Assembly: GCA_013365325.1 (NCBI GenBank)
Contig: JABVXV010000023.1
Location: 186,001 to 250,000, forward strand
DNA length: 64,000 nucleotides
Origin: Dipetalonema caudispina
Lineage: Eukaryota; Nematoda; Chromadorea; Rhabditida; Onchocercidae
Reading direction: 5' to 3'
This document shows positions 14,231 through 27,640 of the stretch, one piece after another (positions within the stretch are counted from its first letter, which is position 1; every line of letters begins with the position of its first letter). Below the pieces are notes generated by a model. It saw only the letters and a list, made by a program, of their open reading frames with translations. It did not search any database and had not been told where the DNA came from. The position numbers and the translations under genes were made by a program.

Positions 14231-17200
14231 GTTCATTTTCAATTCTTTCAGAAGAATTTATTTTATCAGGAATGACTGGAAATTGTTAATTTTAACATAA
14301 CAAGAATAGCTAAAAAGAAATGTGAATGAATTATTTGTGTGTATGTCTGTGACATGCACAATTATTATGCATTCTCAACAAATAATCACGAAAAAATGAG
14401 TGGGAATAGGAATCAGTTTACTTAACGATATGCAAATAACGAATCGCTGATGATCGATGCACAGACGGGATCGGATCCATTAAGCATCTTTTAAGTGAAA
14501 AAGAAATTTGGTATGTAATTACCATTTTTTTTTTGGCAAATAAGCTCCAATTACTGATTTTGCTCTACCAGAAAAAAAAAGGAAAGCAAAAATTAAAATA
14601 GAAATTTAAAATTGGAGCTTAGGAAGGAGCTGGTTTTCCAATAATTAACAAATCTTTGTCAATGGATGAACTTCAAAACTAGACTAAATCTAACTTGTTG
14701 TTATTTTCTAATTCAAAGTATTTTTTTTTTTTGGGCTCAAATTAAAATATGTTCAATTTCACAGTAAACAGTTGACATATTAAATAGATTATTTAAACAA
14801 AATTAATGAAAATCAACAATTTAATTATTAAAGTATCCATTGGACCAAAAATTAGACTGAATATTAACGCTGAAAAAAGGAAGAAAAGCATATGGCATAA
14901 GAGAAAAACATTTCCTTCCTTTCTTCATTCCTTCATTATTATTACTTTCACTTCTTTCATTTTCCACATTGTAAATGGAAATGAGAGAAAGGAAGGAAGA
15001 AGATAAGAACGAAAGGAAATAGGCGCTCCCTATTCAATATCGATAGCGATCCAATTCAAATTTAATTATGAAATTTCAATTAGAATGCTTCTTTTTTTTT
15101 TCTCTCCCTCTCTCTTATGTATTCACTAATTGTTTTGAAGAAATTTGGCCATGCATAAGGAAAAAGAAACTTCTTGGCAATGGAATTGTCATGGCTCGTG
15201 TAGAATTCGATTCATCTCAACATCGAAAATCTTTTAAAATTTATCTAATCAAAGTTTGCTTCTAACTAACAATCAAAAGAAATGGTGAAAGTTCACACCT
15301 GTTATATTTTTGTTATCCTTCTATGATATATAATAGATTCATCTTTCAAAATTCCTAAATCCTATCATTCCGAATATCAAACTTATTATAGTTTTAGGAG
15401 ATTATCGAAGAATCCTTTGATAAGCAAAAAGTTTGCTTTTAACAGTATTACTTTTGAATTACAATAAATCTCCAAATGTTGTAGAATTCCGAGAAATGTG
15501 CTTTTATTGAATTCAAAAGTGATTTCATCAGTGATGACAAGAACTTTTACATTTTTACAGTATGTTGGATAGTCTCTAATTGAAAGAAGCTATGAAGCTA
15601 TTCCATTAGAAGTATTTATTGATTAGACTGTTCATGTTTTGATTTCAAATATTGAATACTTCTCCGGTTTGCTTAGACATTTTCTGTTCATAAAACATTT
15701 GCTAACTTCCGAATACAACAGTGTAATCGGTTTGATAATGCAAAATTTATTGAAAATAACGGACAGATTTGAAAATTTGATTGAGCATGTGATGAAGTAA
15801 TGAGGCGGATATACACTACCGTGACCTCAATTTTGATAACTCTTTTCGTTACCTCATCAAGATATTCTTCACTCCGTAAATAAATCTGAAATATAATTTT
15901 GTTCGTTTTAAAAGATGCCAATTACAAGAAACTGAATGCAATGCAAATGATGGCACTATCGGAAATTCGTCATTTGGGTTTAATTCGTCGTATCCCAGCT
16001 CTTTACTATTCGTCCTGAGAAAAGGGACTTTTCGGATACATTAATAGAATTGCGATGAAAGATGATACTTCTTGCATGAAGTCTACTTTTGATTATTATT
16101 CTCTCAAAAAGTGATTATCTGACTACTAACGGATCACACTAATTGACCATTACTGATGACTAATGTTGATGATGGCGAATAATATTAAAGAAACAATTAA
16201 ATGAATCCTACTTTTGGGCGGTTTTTTTTGGCCAGCTTAAAAAATGTCCGTTAAAATAACTCTAAGATTCTTTTAAAATTTAAAATACAAAAATTCGGAA
16301 TATTGCGATAATCCGTGAGATTGTCTTGGGTCTTTGTATAAAAATTTATTTAGTGTTCCATAAAGATTTTCCTACTCATAGCTCATATTTTGATATTCTA
16401 AATGTTACTATTTTTTTCCTATGAATATTACTGTAACTATGACAATTGCTTTTTAGATAAAAATAATTCAGTCATTTAATTGAAAATTTAAATGTCTTTC
16501 AATTTATAACCATAAAAAAAGTAAGAATTGGTTTCGGAATTTTTTCTGAATTACAATATTTCCTCGCTAAAGAATTTCAATTTCAATTCAATTTCCATTG
16601 CTGTTCAAATTAAATCAAAGTTTATTAATAACAACGGAATGCTTGATATGATGTTTTCATTATAATTTAACCATAACTTGTTAATTAATTCCAGCTTAAG
16701 AAATTAATTAGTTAACTATGATCTTCATATCAACTTGCAAGAAAGACTATTTCATTGGCTGAAGGAATGATTTTCTCATAGAAACTTCGATTCTCTTGCT
16801 TCCATTGGATTCAAAAGGGAATAAGAATTATCCTGCTTAGCATTACTTATCGAATGTCCATTTTTATCGTGTCCACTTTAACCTTCGGTATAGTAAATGA
16901 GTAGAAGTAGTTACACGAGGAGCAGTATCAAATCGGATTATTCAGACGAGATGATTAAAATAGATCCGCTGAAGAGGATATACTTGACCTTTACTACATA
17001 TATCCGTAACCTATTGCAATATGACAAAGGTTAATGTAATCCTTTAAAAAAAGAGGGAGATTACAAACAATTCGAATAATGGTTTGATGCGAAATTAGTC
17101 ACTCAAATGATAATTCAACCAATTCATATTCAAATGTTGTCTGTACGTTGCACATGCGAACCACAAATCAGAATCGATTATTGCAATTTCTTGATAATAG

Positions 17201-19756
17201 AATATGGTGAAAATCCTTTTTGGTTTCTCACAAATAAAATTTAACACCTGAAGATGAAGCATTGATAATAGTTCGGATGAAATGCAAGAAAATTTACGAT
17301 TTACGAATATAATTTCTGTTAAAATTTATGTAATTACTCATTTCTAAAATAGTTCTAGTTTATTTTTGAAATATTCAGAAATACTAAAATAAATGTCTTC
17401 TCAGAAACAACTATTTTAATTTATTCCGATTACGAAGACAAGTATCATGTAGTTGTTATAACTGTAATTTTGCAAATTTCAAAAAGTGTTAATTAGAAAT
17501 TGGAAACTTTTTGAAATACTGAAGAGAAGATGGTATTTAATAGTCTGAAAATTTAAAATTACTTCTTGGTTAATTTGAAGAATGGAAGAAAATTGATGAT
17601 AGCGATGGAAAGATCATTTTTTTAAATCAAAATTAGTTATGAACAGTATTGCGAACATTGTTGTGCATTGTGGAAAATTGTTGGAGCAATCGGAAATTAA
17701 ATAAAATTCAGATTTGATGATATTAGAATGGGCCAATTATTTGAAGACTAGCATATGAGGAAACAGCCTCAACAAGCTATCTGCTTGAAATATCTATCTT
17801 TCGTTTCATTCCCCAAGAGTATTGGTGTGATTTATATGTGAATCCAATGCATATCAACGGCTAACACTAATTATTTTATTAGTTATCAGACAAACCTAAG
17901 CAGTATTAAGTTATAAGAAGTTAATTCCAAATAGACAAAGATAAGTTAAACTTCTTGTATTACGATTATTTTCCACGTTTTTCTACGTTTTTTTTTTCTC
18001 TTCTAATCAATGATTTATAGCCAGAATGAAGATGAAGAAGAAGGCTTAAAGTGATATTGATTGATTTTATCAATAACATCTTCTAGAAAAAAAAAAAAGA
18101 TTGAATGAATCATTCTAAATTGCGCCATTTTCCTTCATTATTTTCATAACCTTTAATTTTTTTTTTTTTTTTTCTGAGAAAGATATGCTAATTAGACGAA
18201 AAATCATATCATGTCTTACCGTAATCCTTAACAATTTGTTTGCGAAATTTCATCAAATTGTCAATCTTCAATAGATTGATTTAGGTGTGGAAAATTTTTG
18301 CTTTCTTTACAATTCATTGTTACTCTATGATAGAAATATGTAAGAGATGCAAATAATTATGTGAAAGTTCTTCTTCGACTAATGAGTAAGTCAAAATGAC
18401 TGGACTAACCATGAATACAATCGTTAATGAAGCAGTATGATTATTGCTTACTAGGCATATACTATAATTGATATTAATAGTGATATAAGAGAAGTGTGAA
18501 ATTAGACTGAATTAATTCCTAACGAATTCATTGGGCATAATCATTTGCAGTAAAAAGAAGTAGGATCGATCATGAAGTAATCATATTTATCTATGCCAAT
18601 TCTCATTGTTTACTGTTCATTCTTTCCACTTCAATCTTTTTTTATGACAGAAAGAAAGAAAAATAATGCCGCCGTAATTTGCTAAACTTCAAAATTTTTT
18701 CAAACAAAAAAAGGAAAAAAGAACAATACTTCAAAGGTTGTAAATTGTCGTAGGATTTGAAAATTTTAAAATCTTGCAAATTACGACAATATTATTTTTC
18801 CATCTATTATAAAATATTGGAGTTTAAAAAGTGGACAGATGAAATTAATGCACGGTACAACATTATCAGGTGGAATCTTTGCAGATAGATAGAGGATATT
18901 TTCTCATGAAATGAAATGAAATGAGTAAACGTTATAGATCAGTGAGAAGAGGAAGAAAGTAGAAAAATTATCGTAAAAATTTGGAGCATTATCGAGAAAA
19001 TTTCAGGTTCCTCATCCTATCTTTTATTTTACCGCTGGATCATAAAAGTTTCGGACAAATTAAATGAATTAATTCTTGGAGGCTACTTTAAAGTTTTAAT
19101 GAAAGTTTTATGAACAAGAATGAGAATTATCAAACAAAAATGAGCGGAAAAGATTTTCAGTGCGCAGAATTTTCAATTCACTGAATTTTACAATTTTATT
19201 TCAATAATTCAAAAGTTCTTTTTGACGAAATACATATATTTCATCTCATTGTCAATTTAAGCATAAAGGGAAAGAAATTTCTGATGTTTCAGAAACTTTT
19301 TGTGATAGAAATCAAAAACTGAAACTTATCTTTTTGATTCCAAAGTTCCAATTTATGATGTACTTTCACTTGTTTTATCATTTTTTCCGTAATTTTTGCT
19401 CTAATTTACTTGCGGAAAAAGAAAATGAGATGGACGAAGTTTAAGAATGTTTCACGGAAATATTTCCAGGCTTTATATCGTAATATATGAGGCTCAAATA
19501 GTCTGGTAGATGATAATAATTATCGGAAGTAATCAAATTTGCCTGATTGATTAGAGAAAGATATATACATGTATGATACTTGAAAGATTGGTAAAGTCGA
19601 ATAATATCGTTTACTCAAAACATAAACAACTCAAGCAGCAGGTGATTTCTCACCGATAGTTGAAATTTAGGATAAAATCCAAGTATACACAGTGATGTAA
19701 TTATCATTTGCAACAGCTATCGCATGCTGCTTTATATTTCGAAAGTAATCCTAATA

Positions 19757-19905
19757 TGTCTTTCTCCAATCAATTATGCAAATTTGATTGAAAGTAAGAA
19801 TTAACAAGTTCGAGAAAATCCGCTGGAAAAATATGCCAATTTACTGATCAAGCCAAGTATTATATGTATTTGTCTTTCTCCAATCAATTATGCAAATTTG
19901 ATTGA
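19757..19905. repeat. Duplicated 35-bp element with octamer core
   Basis: An exact 35-bp sequence occurs at 19,757-19,791 and again at 19,871-19,905, 114 bp apart. Each copy has perfect 7-bp inverted arms (CAATCAA and TTGATTG) around a centre containing ATGCAAAT, the classic POU-factor octamer. The second copy continues into TGATTGAT, a PBX/HOX-type site. Retention of a 35-bp identity in neutral AT-rich DNA suggests a recent duplication or constraint. Confidence 0.6.
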
Positions 19906-22128
19906 TTCCGATAATTATTATAATAACCGAACCGCCTGGCACATTATATTTAAATGATCATATTTTTTGCATATCCGTCTGTTTCCGTTCATTTTATGGA
20001 TAAAATCTAATTTACAATAGCAATTGATTGACGGGTTGCCGAAATTTATTTTCATAAAACTTAAAATTTAAACGAAATTTGAGATTGAGCTCAAATATAG
20101 GGTAATTCGAAGGAATTTTTTATCAACTTTATTATGAATAGGTGTTGGTTTAAATAAATTATTTCATTTTATGCATTAATAAACCAAAGGTAGAAAAATG
20201 TTTATTTTCTAGATCTACTAGACTAATTAGCAAATTTTAACAACAGTTGTTGTAATTATAATGGGAAAGTAGGGCTATTTATTTCGAGGATCATCCAAAA
20301 ATAAGATAATAGATTGATAGAATGAAATAGGTAAAGGTAAGAAATGTGTAAAGCAATAAATGATATTAGACGAATGCAAAGAATTCATGCAAGCAATTAT
20401 TTTGTTGCTGAGAAAAGTACCCATTTGAAAGCATAAATTTAAAATATATTTTTGATGAAGCATTGAAGTGTTTTGTACTTTCTTGAGTACCTTTTTAATT
20501 CAAATCATTCATATCACGCATATACTTTTGACAAATAGATATTTAAAAAAGAAAATTTTTATTTCCTTTCAATGATTGAAATTCTTCTTACCTTCGTTTT
20601 GCATTAAATTTTTATAAAAAATAATTGAATTCTCAAAACCTACCCTAACTTCGTCATAGCTTCAATTTTTTGTATAAAATATTTTAAATTAACGTTATTT
20701 TCAAAAACATTGAACGATGAAATTAAATTTCCATTCCTAAAATGCTGATTTCTCAATGAAAGCTATTCGTTATTCTAAATGTTACATATGTATACTATAA
20801 TTAATTATATTAGATACCGTGTAAGCATATAACATTTCCGGAAATATCCTTGAACAATTACCCAACTGTATTATAATTGCAAATAGCTAAACATAAAAAT
20901 GAGCTATAATGAAGAGTAGTACTATGTATCGATAATTGTGATTTAATATTAGTTGCAATATATACATAAATACCATATTAATTTAGTAAATATATTCCCG
21001 TATTTCAGATTTTCCAATACATTAGTACTCGATTGCAGCGTCGAAGTAGAAAGGAACTTATACGACACTTTTCCATTTGATAATTCTTTTCTTAATCCAC
21101 TCATTACTCAAATAAAAACCAAAAATAAAACAAACTTATCAGTACTTGGAGCCTTTACTGCAAGATATTGCAACATAAAATATTTAACACTTAGTCTGTA
21201 TCAATAACGTTCATCAATAGATTGTCGACTCAAGTGTGCTGAATGTTTCATTGACTTAATTATCGACAGAAGTTAAATTTATTCGCAAATTTCGGGATTA
21301 CTTTTCTACGCAATGAAGAAGACATTACAAAGGTTTTTCTCACGATAAAAAATTTTTAATTAATTTGTTTGTACCAAATGAGTGTATTTATTGAAAGATT
21401 CCCAGCATTGAAATACAACTCTTTTCAACATTTTTCATAGATAGTTTTCTCCTCGATTATAATAGTAAGAGACACAACCTATTATTACTGCAAGATTCAT
21501 TAATTGTTTATATGATTTGATTGCAATATAATTAACCAATGATTTTATAATAACGGCGATTTTCTGCCCTTCTGATTTCTGCAAAGTACTTTTTTGGAAA
21601 CTATATTGATGCAATAATTCTTTGTTATTTTTCTCAACAAGCGCAATAATTTTGAAGCCTGATAATGATAAGGTTGAATAGCGGAGATTGCAGAACATAA
21701 TCAACCAAGCATAAGTACATTTGAAACCTTTGGCTAGCAGTTATTGCAATTCAGAAAAAAGTTGTTAGTACTTGGTGCTTCCTTCATATATCTTTTAAAC
21801 AAACTCTGTGAGACAACATCTATTTCAGAGAACAAAAACAAATTTTTTTGAAATTCAAAACTTTGAATAGTTTTCTGCCACTAAATGTCACTATTTTCCA
21901 TTATTCATCACTCACAATGTTCAGCTCTTTACTTAAAGCTTCTTATCTAATTACATATGGATAGTCTCATATAGGTAACGAAGTTGCGGTTGAGAAACGG
22001 AAGATAATAAATTTTATTCTTTCAACAGAAATTACGAAATAAAAATAGCACACTGATGAGGCTTTCGAAAATATGAGTTAATTTGAGATGAGAATTTCTC
22101 AATTTTGAAAAGATGAACTTCTTTCGTC

Positions 22129-22180
22129 CTCTCGTTCATGTTTAACGTGGCCACACTTTCACCTTAACCATGAACGAGAG
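22129..22180 (-). other. 12-bp stem-loop downstream of the DUS3 stop
   Basis: Perfect 12-bp inverted arms at 22,129-22,140 and 22,169-22,180 are separated by 28 nt, starting 74 nt beyond the DUS3 stop codon in the minus-strand transcript. A candidate AATAAA on the same strand lies at 22,013-22,018, so the hairpin would be in the 3' UTR. One arm shares GAACGAGAGA with the last coding exon (around 22,445). Confidence 0.5.
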
Positions 22181-22253
22181 AGAGATAGGAATCCTACTCG
22201 GTAGTCGCAAAATACCTGGATTTTTCCTGAACACTAAATTAAGTATGCTGTAC

Positions 22254-25200
22254 TCATTGCATTACAGTCGGCATCCTTTTAGAAGCATCAACCTTCAAAT
22301 AGGCACTAGCATTATGTTTCGGTATGAACACGAAGTTTCCTGGTACTTTTCCTAAGAACATTTCCGAAATTTTAATCCAATCTCTGGACTGATCGCTTGC
22401 CAACAAAGTTTCCAGATCGGAACGGCCATGATAAAATGGTGGTCTCTCGTTCATACGCTGTGGAACAACCTACACTACAATAATTCATATAATAAAGGCA
22501 TACTGTTGTAGGGTTTTCTGAATAAATCCATATTTAAAAATTGCTTTCCTTGTCATGCGCTAGCTGCATAAATCAATCAGTGACAGAAATTAAACATGAA
22601 AGTATTCATTCTAACGTTCATAATAATAAATTCCATTTTGTAAAAGATAAAACCTAATATGAGATTATCAAATGTACCAATAGATGCTCAATTCAACTTC
22701 AATTGAAGGGTTGAACAATTAAGTACTGAAGCAAGAAAATGATAAAATGCGACAAACCTCTAACAAACCAACAGGAATGTAACGATATGCAAAAGAAAGC
22801 CATTCCAAAAGAAAACGACGGGTTTTCTCTACTCCTTCATCATCGCTGCCCCAATGCTCCAAACCATAATTAATAAATCTAAAACTGGAAATCGTACCAG
22901 CACAGATAAAATCGAGATGAAGTTAAAAATGATAATTTGCAAGCGTGTACACTCGATCAGATGAGTATATCGAATCAATTTCAGGTAAAACAAATACATC
23001 CAAAAACCTTTAAAAAATGCAACGCTGAATCTTTCGAGACTACGACTGTGACAGAAAACTGAACATCAATCATGATTCTGAAGACGTCGCTGATTAGAGC
23101 CTTATTCTTGCTTTATAATGCTATTTTACAATTACTCAGAACCTACTTCTGTACATATTCCAGTCGCTGAGTAGCGGTAATATCCCAATGCCTGCGTTCT
23201 TTAATTTCTGTGAAAATCCATGGTTTCATAAGCGCACCGCGACCTATCATAACGCCATTAACCGGATATTTTTCTAACTTCTAAACTGAATAAATTACAA
23301 AACTCTTCGAAAACTAGCAAACATTTTAAATTTAAAAAGTCTGTTCAAATTACAGTTGTAGGCAGTGATTCCAAAGTTCAAAAAGAAACTTTTTTTTCCA
23401 ACTCCATTTTTTTTCTCGTTCCTACCTTCATTCCAAAATTTTTCTACTCCATATATAAAGTTCAATAAGTGACTTATAATATAATAATTAAATTAAGAGT
23501 AAGACTAAAAAATGTGCATCTCGTCAAAATTTATTCAGAAGACAGCATTGGGAAGGTTTTTAAAATTTTTTCTCATGCAAATCAAGGAAAATAAAATTAC
23601 AATGATCATCCATTGAGTCTTACAAGACAGTTTCAAGTGTTATTTAGTGCATCTAGGTAATAATCATAAAATTAGTTGTGACGAAATAGCATGCCTTTTA
23701 ATAGTACTTAACTGCAGTTATACAAAATTACGAATAAAGAAAAGAACGGATCAATCAATCAGTTTTAAAACATAAATAACTAGACTACCTTCCACTGCTA
23801 AAATTACAAAGTTATCGAACAGTAATTTTAAATAATCGAAGAAACTAACCTCATAATAATCAGTATAAGAAAGCACATCACCACAGGCCCAAAATGGGAT
23901 ATTTTGACACGCCTCACTACATTGGCGTGTATAAGACCAGTCTGCCAACTTTGTATATCGTTGTGCCCTGAACCATTACCAATCACAGTAAAACTTCATT
24001 ATCGACACGGAAAAAAAGAATAGGCAGAACAAAAAAGTCACCGAAAATTGTATGATATATGCAAAAACTCGACATTTAAATAATACTTGTCTCCAAATTA
24101 ATTTTTCTTTTAAGAAATGAGAAATTTATTTGAAATAAATACTTGGAGCGCGGATGCAAAGTGATTAACTGCGGAGGGCAACATTCGACTACCTTTGCGA
24201 TTGTTTGATGAGCAGTGTAAACGCCTTCCTGAAAAAAATATAGTGATGAAACACATAACTTTGTCTTGCAAAGCCGTAAATCGTTCATAAAGATAATGAT
24301 AATAAGGGGACTGACATGGAACAATGCTGTTAAAAATCTTTTACTGCTGATATCATCTTGTAATAAATTAAATTCGAATCTAGCACATATAAAAATCTTC
24401 ATCATTTATCAAGAATCAGATTCTTTGTAACATAAAACCCCAATACCGCACTGATATTCTAGCCATTAACAAAAGAAGTTTTACACAAAGTGATAATAAA
24501 TAAAAACTAGGAGATTTTATGTGAAGCAAAAAAACAGCGATGAGCAGGACGGTTTCTAAATGATATCTTCACACTGCAAATGATAAGTAAGCAGCGGGAT
24601 GAATGAAAAGATCAACATTTATTTCTTCATAGACAAATAAAAATGAGAAAGATCAGCATCTACCAGTGAAACATCTATGGATGCTGTTTGAACCCTATGG
24701 TATCACAGCTGTTCTTTCTGTTTAAATAAAGAAGAATGAAGATTTTTCCGGACAGAACAGAATTTAGCGATATTGTCATAGAAACATTGATGCTTACTTT
24801 AGCTCCCGTCCGTAATTTCAGAGTTAATGGAACATTTCCAATTACTTTTGACATTGTTCTCATAACCTCAACAAGTTTATTAGATCTCAAAGCCAAGGTA
24901 CATCCTCCACCTTTTTCATTAATCAAATCGATCGGACATCCACAGTTGATATCAATAAAGTCTATCTGAAAAGTTTCGTAGGGTACATTTAAGAAACAAA
25001 AACTTAAAATTCATAAAACACTTTGGCAGACAAGCAGACACTTTGAAAATTATAAATATCTAAACAAGTGAAAAAATGCATGCCTACTTGCTCATTCTCG
25101 GCAATAATCTGTGCAGCACGAGACATCGAGTCAGGATAACCACCTGCTAACTGGATACCGAAATACTTCTCGTTTGGGTGACGTTTAAGTAACGACCATT

Positions 25201-26508
25201 CCGAGGATGTACCATTCAGATAGCCCGTACAAACTCCTGAAAACTACTTCACTGATTTTCATTCAGTTATTTTCCTGACTGTTTGAATTTTGTATCTGAT
25301 TAGGCTTCATAAAAGTTTTGAGTTTCCAACATACCCATTTCACCACATGTTATTTCAGCACCGAAATCCACACAAAGTCGTCGAAATGGTAAATTGCCTA
25401 ACGTTGTTAATGGCGCCAAATATAATTTCCCCGATAATTCTCGCATATCAATTTTCAATTTTTCACGTTCCATGCAACCTGTTACTTGCAACAATTCCGC
25501 AACTGCCTGCAGGGAGTACAAGAACTAAAGTATACGAATTTTGTTCCAAAATCTATCTAGGATCCAGATAGTACCCTCCAATAAGCTCTAAGCTTGTCAA
25601 GCAGATAGTCTAAAAATGAGATAATGAAACAATGAGAGAGTGAAAATCTCACTCTACCTGATCACTTTTACCAAAATTATATTTCCGTTTCCTTACTGCA
25701 ATCTGAAGTGGAAGAGAATTGGCATTTAAAGTCCGTTTGTATGAAATGCTTGGAGATTTAGTGATCTGCTTTGCATCGGAAGATGTGTGTGCATTCGCAA
25801 ACCTAAATTTCACAAATCAAAAAACACACACTAGCTAGCTATGCACTACCTTCCAACAAAAACCTTCAAGTTTTACCAAAAGTGAAATGGTTGAAGGGTC
25901 AAAGCATAGCTCAAGTTTTAATATATCTTGATGTTTGCATTTTCAATACATATCTAGCTTCAATACAAGATATTTATGTATAAAATACAAATATGTACAT
26001 TAATAATTTACGTCCCAAGCTATACCCGTCTACTGGTAGGACTACCAAAGGCAATAAGGTTATCTATCCACAACAAAACAAGGTAAAAACAAACAACAAT
26101 GAACCAAACAATTCTGACATGTACTGGTAATACATAAAGAGCAATAAAATAAACCTGCATGCAAAAGAAAATGGGCATACACCACGCTGGTCGAAATTAT
26201 AACAAATTGGGCCTATATCTGGCGGCTTTACCACTAAGTATTCTTCAACAGAATGCAGCGATGTACATTTCTCGGCATATTTGCATGGTTTGCCCGAAAT
26301 AGCCGATCCACACAACCTCGGAAACTGTTGACGAGTATTCGCATGTGCCTAGAATTAGTGGATATTTCATTAATGTCCACTTTAACAATGTATTGAACGA
26401 CATTGTCCCATATATAAACAGTCCGTAAAACAAGTAAAAAATGTCTACACATCGACTATAATGACGTTTTAAAAGTGCCGGAGCTTGTTTGGCATATTTC
26501 AGATCCAT
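22254..26508 (-). CDS. DUS3: tRNA-dihydrouridine(47) synthase, DUS3 type
   Basis: A flavin enzyme that reduces uridine to dihydrouridine in the tRNA variable loop. Eleven minus-strand exons: 26449-26508, 26155-26348, 25658-25802, 25335-25506, 25088-25236, 24798-24965, 24143-24228, 23850-23967, 23147-23280, 22758-22878, 22254-22469. Phases close to 521 codons (520 aa). Residues about 29-88 hold a CCCH zinc finger (C-x8-C-x5-C-x3-H) and a second, looser one. The TIM barrel starts near residue 160 ([18 protein letters not shown]). INCGCP at 247-251 carries the catalytic Cys250, followed by the NEKGGGC loop and PLTLKLRTG. The C-terminus (INERPP/ISEM-type sequence and [10 protein letters not shown]) matches DUS3L closely. 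It is shorter than human DUS3L (650 aa), mostly in the linker between zinc fingers and catalytic core. The first exon is the least certain; a TAACAG acceptor lies 13 nt before the ATG. Odd: LHPRS where relatives have LHGRS. Confidence 0.95.
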
Positions 26509-27640
26509 TTGCTAAATTCTGTTATAAGTTCTCTAAGCCACTAATCTCTCGAAAGATATCTTCCTTCTGGAATAAATGCCAAAATTCAAAAAATTAAGTC
26601 CATATTAATCAAGCATTTATTTCCCTACGAATACAACCAACTTGACACAATTATGAGGAAGAAGAATGCAAAAAACACATTCAAAAAAGCTGAGAATATC
26701 GGAAAACATAAACACCGAGATATCTGTGAGCGATCTTTTGAATAACCTAAGCTAGTTATACAAACCGAAAAGGAGATCTTGCCTGATTTCAGAAAAACAT
26801 GCAATCTCAAACAGATTCACGTTGAAGTATTAAATGAAGAATTTGATACAATTTAAGTATCTGAATGAACACACTTTTATATGACTTCATCAAAGAATCT
26901 GTTTCATCTAATTTCAGCTTCGTCTTCTTCCTAATGATATTCGATAAATCAATAATTTGACAAGCTAAAAATGCATTTTTTGCCTTTGGTTTGTCCAACA
27001 TGAAAGAGATAGAATCCAAGGTTTAAAAGTTAATAAGATATCTAAGCACCGAAGCTGAAATTCAGTTCTTGACGGAAAATGCGGATTTAGATTGGCAGAT
27101 TTCCATACAATATAATTTTACAGAGGAAGGCGTAAAAAAGAGTTAAAAACCAGCCCATAACAAAGCACAGACAAGTATGACTTCAATATCAGTAACACTA
27201 ACTAAACTGAATGTTAAACCAAGCTAGAAAATAAATGGAAAACTGGGATTGAACAGAAGCAGCAAATGTTGAGATGAAAGATGCAGAAAGACCAACAGGA
27301 CATAATGCTTTAGCTATTTAAACATCCTACCTAAACATAGTTGGAGAGTTCTACTGCACTACCAAACAACCGAGCTCCAGATATTCTAATCTTTGAAATA
27401 TCTGCTCCAATAGTACCAGAAATGACAGCAAAATGTTTGAAAAATATTCTTATAAAAACTACACAAGCGTTTATTTGCTTTTTGCTCCTCGTAAGTTCAA
27501 TTTGATACCGGTTTCTTTAAGACTTGGAAACATATGGTACAAGAAATAAAAAATTAAAAATTAATCGTAGGAGAAAAATAAAGAAAAACATAGGACGTCA
27601 TAAACATATGAAGTTCTGTGTCCTTCCCACGAAAGTTCAA
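26509..27640 (-). other. Spacer between DUS3 and MADF gene, with weak coding-like segments
   Basis: No complete gene is seen. Two minus-strand open segments look mildly coding. One at about 27,334-27,460 contains the peptide SKIRISGARLFGSAVELSNY and ends near a GT. The other, at about 26,810-27,000, begins MLDKPKAKNAF and is Lys/Leu-rich. I do not recognise either, and no splice path joins them convincingly. A candidate AATAAA for the MADF gene lies at 27,470-27,475 (minus strand). Confidence 0.3.

Larger units (their letters stand above)
1..22000. other. Gene-poor AT-rich region, no supported gene
   Basis: No coding exon, tRNA, rRNA, spliced-leader RNA or transposon is supported here on either strand. 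Open frames are short, lack splice-site support and are rich in Ile, Lys, Asn and Phe, as expected of random AT-rich DNA. The stretch holds microsatellites, homopolymer runs, a duplicated 35-bp element near 19.8 kb and a perfect dyad near 14.2 kb, listed separately. It could be intergenic DNA or part of a very long intron of a gene extending beyond the left edge; the sequence does not decide. Confidence 0.6.

Noticed and set aside
14914..14996. Inverted purine/pyrimidine tracts with 11-13 bp arms
   Set aside because: Arms are simple GGAAGG/CCTTCC tracts with a 61-nt loop; expected in low-complexity DNA.
1..22000. CRISPR arrays, bacterial or Wolbachia inserts, rRNA, spliced-leader RNA
   Set aside because: Looked for and not seen. 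No bacterial-type long ORF, no regularly spaced repeats, and no recognisable SL or rRNA sequence.
24736..24969. Plus-strand frame opposite the DUS3 exon
   Set aside because: Antisense shadow of the exon encoding [11 protein letters not shown].
25290..25571. 93-codon plus-strand frame
   Set aside because: Antisense shadow of DUS3 exon 4.
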